64,000 nucleotides of DNA from Hygrocybe punicea (lineage: Eukaryota; Basidiomycota; Agaricomycetes; Agaricales; Hygrophoraceae): contig OY744466.1 of assembly GCA_963556145.1 (NCBI GenBank), positions 5,208,001-5,272,000 of the forward strand, in the 5' to 3' direction. Every line of letters begins with the position of its first letter. Position 1 is the stretch's first letter. Under the pieces are notes generated by a model. That model searched no databases. It was given only the letters and a program-made list of their open reading frames with translations, and was not told the origin of the DNA. The position numbers were made by a program, and so were the translations under genes. Positions 10,270-21,067 of the stretch are shown here, one piece after another.

Positions 10270-13200
10270 GCACACCTGCCATGATATTGGCTAGATGGGG
10301 ATGGAAGTGAGAGAGCTGGGTGGATGGGGAGATAGTGATGGAGGTAGCAGGGTAGATGGAGGCAATGGGTGAAATTCTATAGCCCCTAGATGGGGGGATG
10401 GGGAGTGATTGAGAGGTGTGGATGGGGGAAATAACAGGATATAGCGAGGAGAGCATGAGGGAGGGTATGGAGAGATAGGGAATGGGGTAGAAAAGGAGAA
10501 TGGCCCAGGTCAGTCCCACTGGCAACAACACCAGATATTCACTTGTTTTGCTATTCACAGTAGACTGCAATAGTACTCACATATCCAACAAACAATGGGT
10601 GTGGTTGCTTGAGTGTTTCCAACACCAGATATTCACCTGTTTTGCTATTCACAGTTGCTGAGCAGTTGATAAGCACAAGAAAATGCACAGAAAATTTTAA
10701 CAAGACTTACCAAGTTCTGATTGCTAGTGAGGTTTGCAGCCAGGTGTGGTATGTGCAGGGAGTCCCAATGTCCAGATACCCTGTTTTACATTACATCCTC
10801 CTCATCATGCCAACCACAACCTTCACAGGACCCTCAAGTGTATTCAAGAACATGAGACCATGCTGGGATATCAAGTATACCTAAATGTGATCAGGTGTTA
10901 TCTTGGAAAATGATGAAGGGTTAGGGATATTGAGGGGGGAGATGGCAGTTCAATTGTTGTATGAGAATATAATTAGGAGACTTCGCATATTTATTGTTGG
11001 TATGAGGTTCAGCACTATATTGGGTGAACACTTGGTGAGATGAATGGTAAGGTGGAGGTAAGCAGTGTTAAGAATGTTTCAAGGTTTCAAGGCTGGGTTC
11101 TGCAGTGACCTCAAATTGAAAGGTTTCTGCATGAATTATCAACAAGTGGGACATCACCACCAAACCTTGACTTATCAATCAACAACTTGATATTCTTATA
11201 TTAGTACTAGATAAAGTTCCCAAACCCTGTTCATTTTACATTGTACATGAAGTATATTCATATTTAAAGAACAAGGCTGTGCCACCAGGATTCATCCTCA
11301 TTACTGTCATTATTGAGGTGGTTGAGTGTGGGAGTATACCAGAATGGGGGGGTGATGTGTTGAGAGGCTGAGAGACATCATGATGTGATCAGTCATTTGC
11401 CTTTTACTGCTAGTAATGATGGCACTGAATGGAATGAAGTATTCCTCCTCAGCCAGTGCTCTATGAAGCATACTCCTGGGATTGTTCCAATCTGCATGTT
11501 TTGTCTCAGCTTACTGGTGCTCATTGATTCCCAATCCCCATCTCCTCATCTCTCCCCAATGGTCTCTTTATCCAACCATTGTCCTCATCTACCCTGATAT
11601 TTCCATCCCTATCTCCCTATCCACCCTGCTCTATCACACCCCATCCTATCCCCAGGCTCATCTAGGGGCCAGACCCATCTAGGGGCCAGAGAATTTCTCC
11701 AGGGTCTAGAGACTTTCCCTTGAGTTCTCTAGAGAAATTCTCTAGTCTTGTTACATTTTCAACTCTGCTTCCAACTCCGATAACCACCCTGATACCTGCC
11801 ACAATGATTCCACATTACCACACCTTCCTTTTTTGTTCCCTTTTGCCTTCTTTTGGACATGGTTGTTTATTCTTGTTCTTGTTCTTGTTTTCTCTTTACC
11901 TCTTCTTCTAGAACAATCCAGACCAACCATGGACACATCCCCACATGACCTTACTGTACCTGAATAGTCTCCTTGCCAATGGACATCATTGCCATCGTTG
12001 TTTCCCTTGCCCCTGACATATTGTTTACTTCATCCCACAACAAACCGATACACAATGGGTGTACTCCCAACAAAGCTAATCACTGTAATTATTATCAGCA
12101 TCATTGCCATCACTTTCCTTATTGGTTCTACCTTGTCATGATCTATCTTTGGCACTGACATCCTCCTGCCATTGATACCTCCAACTTCCACCTTGACAAT
12201 ATATCAACACGTAATTGACAATTGCCATACCTGGATATTTGATTTCCACTTTCGCATTCCATGCCTACCTTTTTCCTTCCTGATCATCCAATGACATTCC
12301 TCACCTGCATGCATACTCTAAATGATCCTCGATCACAAGACATTTCACTGTTCCTTCCAATCTGATCATCACTGGAGCACACTCCTTCAGACTTTGACTA
12401 CAGACCATACGACTTCCCAAACAGTGAAACAACCCCTATCATTTATTGTTCACATGTCATCACTTTAATGCAGTACCCAACGACTTGTCTCCACAGCTTG
12501 TCACCTGTGCCATGACTCAACACCGGGATCCACATTCTTTGTTCCTTTTTTATCTGTAACCTTGATACCTCCTACACTTGTTTACAACAATACCCTTTCT
12601 TGGAAGAATACCAACATTAGGTGGACCTTCTTGTTCCACAAACAGGACAAGACATCGCCCCTTGATATGTCATCGACACAGACATCGTCATCCAGTACAG
12701 CTTACGCTGTTCACATGTCTGACCTCAACTATCCCACTGTCCTAGTTGGTTTTCCCCCCAGTACATTCCTTTGTTTTCTTTCTTGCCAACCTTGCCACTA
12801 TATCCACACTACCTCAAGACACTCCCTTTGCCAATCCCACACTGGATGATGCCTCTCTCAAACCCAACTGTGCAATGCTCTTGCCAGACTACCTACTTGC
12901 CCATTACAGCAAGTGGAGACCCCGAATTGGCAATTCTGCATATCAGATGATCCAATGATAAATCATCTGAGTCATCCGGACTTCTTCTATCCCTCAATGA
13001 CACCTGGGCCTCCAGTTGGATCGCGAGAATATTGACATGAGAACACCTCATGTCTGCCTCATGGTGAACACATGGTGTAGTTGGACATGTTGTAGCTTCA
13101 TGGTTGGATTCCCATTTACCTCCCCTCAAGACCAGTCACTATATGTACTGTCCTTGTAGTTGGTTCAGACTTTTTCTTCTTTTCTTTCCTTATGTTTAGT

Positions 13201-14930
13201 CTAGGTTCTTGGGGCAGACCCCCTTGCCCTGGGTAACTCCCACAGCTCACAATGACATTGGACCATGAACCCCAGGCCCCCCTCTTGTAGCAGTGTTTTC
13301 TTAGTTGTAAGCAACAATGAAACTGCTGATCTCTCCTCTGGAAATCGCCTCCCAGTTAAGTTGACTGTTGCCAGAGCCTGCTGCAGAAGCAATCCATAAC
13401 AAGTCTCTGGAGAAATTCTCTAGGCCCTGGAGAAATTCTCTAGACCCTGGAGAAATTCTCTGGCCCATAGATGGGCCTGGGGATAGGATGGGGTGTGAGA
13501 GAGCAGGGTGGATAGGGAGATAGGGATGGAGATATCAGGGTAGATGAGGACAATGGTTGGATAAAGAGACCATTGGGGAGAGATGGGGAGATGGGGATTG
13601 GGAATCAATGAGCACCAGTAAGCTGAGACAAAACATGCAGATTGGAACAATCCCAGGAGTATGCTTCATAGAGCACTGGCTGAGGAGGAATACTTCATTC
13701 CATTCAGTGCCATCATTACTAGCAGTAAAAGGCAAATGACTGATCACATCATGATGTCTCTCAGCCTCTCAACACATCACCCCCCCATTCTGGTATACTC
13801 CCACACTCAACCACCTCAATAATGACAGTAATGAGGATGAATCCTGGTGGCACAGCCTTGTTCTTTAAATATGAATATACTTCATGTACAATGTAAAATG
13901 AACAGGGTTTGGGAACTTTATCTAGTACTAATATAAGAATATCAAGTTGTTGATTGATAAGTCAAGGTTTGGTGGTGATGTCCCACTTGTTGATAATTCA
14001 TGCAGAAACCTTTCAATTTGAGGTCACTGCAGAACCCAGCCTTGAAACCTTGAAACATTCTTAACACTGCTTACCTCCACCTTACCATTCATCTCACCAA
14101 GTGTTCACCCAATATAGTGCTGAACCTCATACCAACAATAAATATGCGAAGTCTCCTAATTATATTCTCATACAACAATTGAACTGCCATCTCCCCCCTC
14201 AATATCCCTAACCCTTCATCATTTTCCAAGATAACACCTGATCACATTTAGGTATACTTGATATCCCAGCATGGTCTCATGTTCTTGAATACACTTGAGG
14301 GTCCTGTGAAGGTTGTGGTTGGCATGATGAGGAGGATGTAATGTAAAACAGGGTATCTGGACATTGGGACTCCCTGCACATACCACACCTGGCTGCAAAC
14401 CTCACTAGCAATCAGAACTTGGTAAGTCTTGTTAAAATTTTCTGTGCATTTTCTTGTGCTTATCAACTGCTCAGCAACTGTGAATAGCAAAACAGGTGAA
14501 TATCTGGTGTTGGGAACAGTCACTCAACCACACCCATTGTTTGTTGGATATGTGAGTACCATTTCAGTGTACTGTTTAGGTCTATCAGGACTGACAGTTG
14601 ATTCAGCAGAACATTGTGGATGAAGCAATAGTCAGATTTGTCCCCTGCATCCAAGCAAGGTGATAGGGTGCAAACAAAGACTTACTTGACTTCTTAAAGA
14701 ACAATCAGATATGAGACTGATCATTCCCCTTCTCTACTCCATTCCCTATCTCTCCATATCCTACCTCATGCTCTCCTTGTTATTTCACCCATCCACACCT
14801 CTCAATCACTCACCATCCCCCCATCTAGGGGCTATAGAACCATTGCCTCCATCTACCCTGCTACCTCCATCACTATCTCCCCATCCACCCTGCTCTCTCA
14901 CTGCCATCCCCACCCCTATCTAAGGGTTAG
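10270..14930. mobile_element. Large inverted-repeat element (arms about 1.5 kb, spacer about 1.65 kb)
   Basis: The left arm (about 10270-11745) and right arm (about 13410-14930) are reverse complements at high identity. A 90-residue frame at 10609-10884 reappears almost unchanged on the other strand at 14248-14523, and the 70-residue frame at 11385-11597 at 13535-13747. Small indels separate the arms: an extra segment lies near 14555-14720, and extra sequence near 10510-10570. Neither frame resembles a protein family. The spacer is a partial copy of a different element. Both arms are strongly CpG-depleted. It is a non-autonomous palindromic insertion or an inverted duplication; I could not tell which. 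Confidence 0.7.
11750..13405 (-). repeat. Partial copy 1 of a TIR element (full copy at 19.2-22.8 kb)
   Basis: This spacer of the large inverted repeat is, in reverse complement, nearly the same sequence as 19350-19680 joined to 21077-22370. The 61-residue frame at 11973-12158 is identical to the minus-strand frame at 21969-22154. This copy lacks both terminal inverted repeats seen in the second copy, and it lacks the palindromic insertion that interrupts that copy, so it shows the empty target site. No protein family is recognisable. Confidence 0.7.
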
Positions 14931-15080
14931 AGAATTTTTCCATTGCCTAGAGAATTTCTCCAAGGCCTAGAAAATTTCTCCAGAGATCTCTAGAGAACTC
15001 TGGAGAACTCTGAAGAATCTCTCTAGGGAAATTCTCTGGAAAACTCTAAAGAACTCTAGAGAACTCTGGAAAACTCTAGA
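14931..15080. repeat. CTCTAGAGAA-type short repeats
   Basis: Many imperfect copies of GAGAATTTCTCCA and AGAGAACTCTGG occur, both self-complementary in character. The same words occur at 11690-11745 and 13400-13470, the inner ends of the arms. They mark both edges of the arms. Confidence 0.5.
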
Positions 15081-15882
15081 GAACTCTAGAAAATGTATGG
15101 TTTTGTCCAGAATGGACCACCATACACAACTCCATCCAATGGTGGTCTGAATGAACTTCTGCCAGCAGAAAGTGTGCTGACAGGGTTATGAAGGGAAACA
15201 GTTAGCTTGATTTGTTATTGATGAAGCACACTGTATTTCAACATGGATTTGGGATTTTTGTGATGTGGTATGTGCTAGTGATGCCAAAGTTTGGTTCAGC
15301 ATTTTGTTGAACCAGAACTTCCAGTCAGTTACTTTTTCACCTTACTAATGTTTTATTCCTACAGAAAAACCACATGGGCCACCTTGGCCCACATGTTTGA
15401 TGATGGCCAGCAACAACAGTAAGCAGGATCATGAATGCAACAACAATAACAATATGCACAAGCTGCCATGCACATTGTTACACTCATTGTTGTTGAACAA
15501 TGCTGAGTGTGGTGACAGAGAAGGACATCAATAGTGATACTCATGAAAAGGAGGAGGTGAGTCCCCCTCAGCACTCTTGTGTGCTAATTTTCCCCTTCCA
15601 CCAAGCTGGCACAGTCGCTGTAGAGGGTACAACCTCTGTGACCATGGAATACCATCAAAACAAATCACCACTTGTCCATACACTCAGTCCCAATCCCACC
15701 TATCCTCTTCCAAATACTCATCAATTCTGAACAAGCCCACAACTGAACTCAGACTCAAATATGCAAACCCCTCTCTGTCCAACCACTTGCACCTGGAATA
15801 CTTGTTGCATTCACATGCAACACTCTCAGAACACTACACACACACCAATTCTAACCTACTTTACACCTGAACACTCCTACTT
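15081..15882. other. CpG-poor spacer without a gene
   Basis: Only short shadow frames are present (for example a Cys/Tyr-rich one near 15359-15574). I see no conserved motif, splice signals in a sensible order, or repeat boundary. Confidence 0.4.
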
Positions 15883-15890
15883 CTAAGTAT

Positions 15891-17196
15891 TAGTGTTGGG
15901 GAAGTTCGGTTTGGTCCGGTTTGGGGCCTTTTTGCCCAAACCGGAAACCGAATGGTCCGGTTTTCCACCCAAAGTCCCCAAACCAGACCGAAACCGATGC
16001 AAACGGTTTGCATCGGTTCGGTTTTGGTCCAAACGCGGTCTGAACCGCGGACCGCTAGTGCTCAGTGCCCCTGCACCATTCTGACCTTGCAACAGTGCTG
16101 CGCACGTCAATTGACATGGCCAGCCTGTTTGCGAGGTGAGATTGGGGTGCTGGGGTGCTGGCACACCCTGCGCCGGCATTGAGCCGCACGCGGGCTTCTC
16201 CATGGGTGTCCCGACGCATCACACGCGTTGTACATGCGATGTGGGTTGACCGCGTTGGCCGTTTTCGGTGGACGCATGATGGTGGTGGTGGTGGTGGTGG
16301 TGGTGGTGCCCCACGCGTCATACGCGTTGTGCACGCGACGACGGCTGGGCCGCTTTGGTTGTTTTCGGCGGACGCATGGTGGTGGTGGCATAGGAGCCTC
16401 TTCGCGAGGGTGTCCGGACGCGTCATACGCATTGTACACACGACGACGGCCGGGTTGACCCCGCGTTGGCCTTCCTCGGTGGTGTTAGTGTTGCGTGGTG
16501 GTGGTGGTACGGTGCCGCGTTCTATAATGGACGAATAAATCAGTGAAAAAATGAATAAAGGTACATACCACGAAGGAGCGGGGTGGATGCACCACCCCTG
16601 CTGCTCTTCCACCTTGTTGACTCCACCCCATTCACGTACGTTTGGCGCGCGTTTTGAACGCATTTGGCGTGGCGCTGGGGGTGGGCCGTGGGCGTTGCTG
16701 TGGGCGCGTCCGGCGTGGCGTTGACGGTGGTTGTAACCGTCGCCGTTGTCGTTGCCGTTGTCGTGGTCGTTGTCGTGGTGGTGGTGGTGGTGGTGGTGGT
16801 GGTGGCCGTGGTGCATCAACCTGTAATTTGTAAATGCGTTAGTTAAGTTCGAATAAATAAAAATAAAAAACATATGTGGGCGGCAGGGAGTACCCCGCCG
16901 CCCGTTTTGTCGACCTCGGGTGCTCCATCGTCTTCGTTTGGCGTATATCGGGGGTGTTGTTGGTGGGGTTGGTGACTTTGGGTGACTTTCGAAGTCAGCC
17001 ATGTAGCCGACTTTGGACTGTCGGTTTGCGGTTCAAACTGAGTTTGAAAATGTTTCGGCCCGCGGCCAAATCTCCAAACCGGAGACTGAACGGTTCGGTC
17101 TCAGCCGAAATTTCCCAAACCGAAACCGAAACCGGCGGTTTCGGTTCGGTCTAAACCGGGTTTGGGTTGGTCTGAGACCAAACTTCCCCAACACTA
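15891..17196. mobile_element. hAT-like non-autonomous element, 1306 bp, with perfect 8-bp TSD
   Basis: The ends are TAGTGTTGGGGAAGTT and its reverse complement, flanked by the identical 8-bp duplication CTAAGTAT (15883-15890 and 17197-17204). A terminal TAG and an 8-bp duplication fit the hAT superfamily. The subterminal regions are packed with GGTTCGGTTTGG and CCAAACCGAAACC words in both orientations. The interior is GC-rich, with GGTGGT and GTCGTT arrays and several diverged copies of a CATACGCGTTGTACACGCGA unit. A 315-codon minus-strand frame inside is His/Pro/Arg-rich repeat translation, not a transposase. The element is CpG-rich while its surroundings are CpG-poor, and the TSD is perfect, so the insertion is probably recent. 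Confidence 0.85.
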
Positions 17197-17204
17197 CTAA
17201 GTAT

Positions 17205-18109
17205 AAAAGGAATTATATGTACTTTTAGTAGAAGGCTAGATACCCCACCCTAGTAGTTCCCTACACCTGTAGATCCCACACCTGTAGATCCCACACTCAC
17301 TCCCTCAATTTCAATCGCTCTTGGTCTTATTGCATTCCCTACCATCCCTGCCTCTTAAAAGTAGTCCATTGACATTGATACCCACAACCCAACTTCTAAC
17401 CTGACATCAGATTATGTTGGCTTACACCAGACTCAGTGGAAACTATCTTTATCTTTCTATTCACCTTTGGGTTTCCTTCACTATTTAATAGGCTTTGCTG
17501 ATGACACCCCAGTTACTTCTTAGCTGACAACCCCTTCTAGTATTCCTTTTGGATCTAGAACCAAACTACACATCACATCACTACCACCACTGCTGACACA
17601 GTGACACCAAAACCAACATGCCAATGACAACAACAATGGTCAATTGACTCCTGGTAAATGGTGATGTAACAAGGTCAGTGAGGGTGAGTTGATGGTGGCC
17701 ACTGAGTGATGAGTGCAAGCAAAGCATGGGGATGGGGACAATGACCACGAAGACAAAAGTTGAAATGGCAATGGCAAGGAAAGCTACCCCAGGAAATGAA
17801 GACAGCAATGACAATGCAGAGGTACCTGCCTCTGTGCATATGGAATCCCTGGTTCCCCTTCATTCTCCCATTTCCCCTTCAAGTTCACATATAGTAGTAT
17901 TTTGTAAATCGATATAAACAAGAAGAGTTTTTCATTCTGACCCCAAAGACAACAAACTTGAGCAACACAGATCTGTCACCATCTGTGCCTACAATGGCCA
18001 TGACCACTTCAACAAGGGAAAGAGGGGTCTTAGATGCCTCCTTCTCCCCCCTTCCAGCTTTTTACAATCCACAGCACTGTGTCAACTGACACATGCCTGG
18101 GGTTGTGAG
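17205..18109. other. CpG-poor spacer without a supported gene
   Basis: Short frames near 17581-17917 are low-complexity and lack family motifs. A short direct repeat of CACACCTGTAGATCC is present near 17270. Confidence 0.4.
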
Positions 18110-18295
18110 GATTTTTGAGAATTTTTCACAGTTCAAACTGTGTCTGAATGCAGACTGAACTGCATGGAACCATTTCATGCAGTTCTGGTTCTGGTTTGGT
18201 AAAAAGGCTGAACTGAACTGTCAATTTGATTTAAGGTTGGGCCAAAATGGTCAAAAACCAGACCAAACCAAACTTTGGTGATCCAAAGGTTTTTC
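18110..18295 (-). repeat. Decayed relative of the hAT-like subterminal region
   Basis: The sequence around GGTTCTGGTTTGGTAAAAAG and GACCAAACCAAACTTTGG parallels the reverse complement of 15895-16050, with CpG sites replaced by TpG or CpA. It appears to be an old, deaminated copy of the same element end. Confidence 0.5.
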
Positions 18296-18587
18296 AGGTC
18301 TATCCTGCCACTCACTGGCAGTGCTCTTTATACAGACATAGTACCAAGTGCTTGAAACTCTCCAGCAGGATTATCTGAAGATAACTGTTGTGGCACTTAC
18401 AGTGACCACAAAAAGACAATCATTAATGACATTGTCAAATGTCTTGGAATGTAAGGTTGTCTCTTCCTAACCCAATCCTTTAATCATTGAAACTTCAACT
18501 ACATTGTTTGCTCCACAGTGCAGGATCTATCTGAAGCTATTGTATGCCATATCAATGGAAGTCATCTAAATAGGTCAGGTGCAATCA

Positions 18588-19209
18588 TAGGAGACAGATG
18601 AGGATTTTTGGCAATCAAATAATATGCAGATATCCAGTCATATTTTGAAATTATTTGTGTCATTATCTCGCTTGTGAAAATATTGCAGAAAATAATATTA
18701 TCTAAAAGTAGTATTCATACAGAAAATAGTGCATATGAAAATGCAATTATTTAAGCATTTACTGTTTTCATTATTGTGAATATGTATTCAGACAACAGAA
18801 AATGACTCAAATATTTAAGATTTCTAGACCAATATCTATGCTTTTATTGTGAGGGCAGAATTTTAGACTTTTTTGTCTCCAGATAATCAGGACCTGGCTT
18901 GTGCCTGAATTATCTTGAGATGAAATATCTTAAAGATCTGCCTGACAATAAGATCCACAGATATCCAGCCAGAAATCCTAAATATTTGGGTCGTTTTTTT
19001 TTTTCTGAATACATGTACATAATAATGAAAACAATAAAGGCCTAAATAATTGTATTTTCTATATGCACTATTTTCTGTATGAATACTGCATTTAGATAAC
19101 ATTATTTTTACAATATTTCCAGAAGTGGGATAACAATGCAAATAGTTTTAAAATGTGACTGGATATTTGCCTATTATTTGATCACAATAAATCCTTGTCT
19201 GTCTCCTGT
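18588..19209. mobile_element. AT-rich fold-back MITE, about 620 bp
   Basis: The two halves are reverse complements. Left has TAGGAGACAGATGAGGATTT then ATCAAATAATATGCAGATAT; right ends with the complementary series through TCCTTGTCTGTCTCCTG. Pairing extends through AGTATTCATACAGAAAATAG in the arm interior, so arms are nearly 300 bp each. No coding content. It ends about 5 bp before the TIR of the next element, so it may have inserted at that boundary. Confidence 0.6.
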
Positions 19210-19685
19210 GAATATACTTGGGGACCAGCAATGCCACTACCAAAAGTGTCCAGTGGCTGTACACCAAAATTACTCATGAAAATGCCACAGCTTATAACTA
19301 TTCATACAGTGCAGCTTTTAGCTAGAATTGTAGAGAGAATTTGTAGATATAACTGTTATGGATCGCTTCTGCAGCAGGCTCTGGCAACAATCAAGTTAAC
19401 AGGGGATCGGTTTCCAGAGATAGAACAGCAGTTTCATTGTTGCTTACAACTAAGACAACACTGCTACAAGGGGGGGGGTTCATGGTCTAATGTCATTGCG
19501 AGCTGTGGGGGTTACCCAAGACAAGGGGGTCTGCCCCAAGAAGCAGACTAAACGTAAGGAAAAGAAATCCAAACCAACAACAAGAACAGTATATATAGTG
19601 ACTGGTCTTGAGGGGAGGTAAATGGAAATGCAACCATGAAGCTACAACATGTCCAACTACACCATGTGTTCACCATGAGGCGCAC

Positions 19686-21067
19686 CAGGCTCCTGCCAAG
19701 CCGCTTGCGAGAGGATGAGGGATATATCCCAGTGCGGGAAATTTCCATATATTGAATGTCCGATATCAGTGATTACACTAGGGAGATTCCGAAATATGAT
19801 TCTCCAAATAAAATTTATTTCAAAGTCAGAACTCTTATTTCCCTCTACCCTCTCTACAGCGGCTTGCAGATAACATTTGTAAACAATGTCAGCCACAATT
19901 CCGTTAAGTCCTAAAATGGAGAACTATAATAACACATTATTCCAGCTTCCTTCAAACATGTCAGGAAGTTCAGTAATGCACTTTGGGAAATAATCTAAAG
20001 GACATTGGGCCAAATTGGTGGGCTGCTACAGTGTTTAATGGTTCCTTTGAACACTACCACTCTTTTGAATACTGTAATATAATCAATTCTACTTTCTTTT
20101 TTGAAACATGTTCTATTTACTTCAATACATTCTCTGAACCAATCTGGATATTAATTTTTATTCAGAGACCCCATTGGCCCAATAGAAGTAGTAAAAGAAT
20201 ATTCACAGAGCAGAGAAAAATCTGATCACTCCTTAAACACTAAGGTTTTGATCATGAAACACTCAGTCAATATTCTTTTACTACNNNNNNNNNNNNNNNN
20301 NNNNNNNNNNNNNNNNNNNNNNNNNNNNNNNNNNNNNNNNNNNNNNNNNNNNNNNNNNNNNNNNNNNNNNNNNNNNNNNNNNNNNNNNNNNNNNNNNNNN
20401 NNNNNNNNNNNNNNNNNNNNNNNNNNNNNNNNNNNNNNNNNNNNNNNNNNNNNNNNNNNNNNNNNNNNNNNNNNNNNNNNNNNNACAGAGCAGAGAAAAA
20501 TCTGATCACTCCTTAAACACTAAGGTTTTGATCATGAAACACTCAGTCAATATTCTTTTACTACTTCTATTGGGCCAATGGGGTCTCTGAATAAAAATTA
20601 ATATCCAGATTGGTTCAGAGAATGTATTGAAGTAAATAGAACATGTTTCAAAAAAGAAAGTAGAATTGATTATATTACAGTATTCAAAAGAGTGGTAGTG
20701 TTCAAAGGAACCATTAAACACTGTAGCAGGCCCACCAATTTGGCCCAATGTCCTTTAGATTATTTCCCAAAGTGCATTACTGAACTTCCTGACATGTTTG
20801 AAGGAAGCTGGAATAATGTGTTATTATAGTTCTCCATTTTAGGACTTAACGGAATTGTGGCTGACATTGTTTACAAATGTTATCTGCAAGCCGCTGTAGA
20901 GAGGGTAGAGGGAAATAAGAGTTCTGACTTTGAAATAAATTTTATTTGGAGAATCATATTTCGGAATCTCCCTAGTGTAATCACTGATATCGGACATTCA
21001 ATATATGGGAATTTCCCGCACTGGGATATATCCCTCACCCTCTCGCAAGCGGCTTGGCAGGAACCTG
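19686..21067. mobile_element. Palindromic (fold-back) element with a 9-bp TSD, interrupted by an assembly gap
   Basis: It starts CAGGCTCCTGCCAAGCCGC and ends with the complement (GCGGCTTGGCAGGAACCTG). Direct 9-bp copies of GAGGCGCAC flank it at 19677-19685 and 21068-21076; the core AGGCGCA is certain, the edges ambiguous by a base. The arms are inverted copies over about 500 bp; the frame on the minus strand at 19657-19896 reappears on the plus strand at 20857-21141. An 8-10 bp duplication would suit MULE or hAT elements. The related sequence near 13040 has no insertion, which supports a real transposition event. Confidence 0.75.
20285..20484. other. Assembly gap (200 N)
   Basis: Exactly 200 N. 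The 80 bases before it (20205-20284) equal the 80 bases after it (20485-20564), so both contigs probably end in the same loop of the palindrome and overlap. If so, no sequence is missing and the element is about 1.1 kb. Confidence 0.85.

Noticed and set aside
10609..10884. 91-codon frame, also at 14248-14523 on the other strand
   Set aside because: Looks conserved only because the arms of the inverted repeat are copies; no family resemblance, no splice or promoter signs.
11973..12158. 61-codon frame identical to one at 21969-22154
   Set aside because: Same reason: duplicated element sequence, not selection on a protein.
16055..17002. 315-codon minus-strand frame in the hAT-like element
   Set aside because: His, Pro and Arg runs from GGTGGT repeats; no transposase motif; the translation is a by-product of the repeat.
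20248..20509. Frames through the N gap
   Set aside because: Artefacts of translating N.
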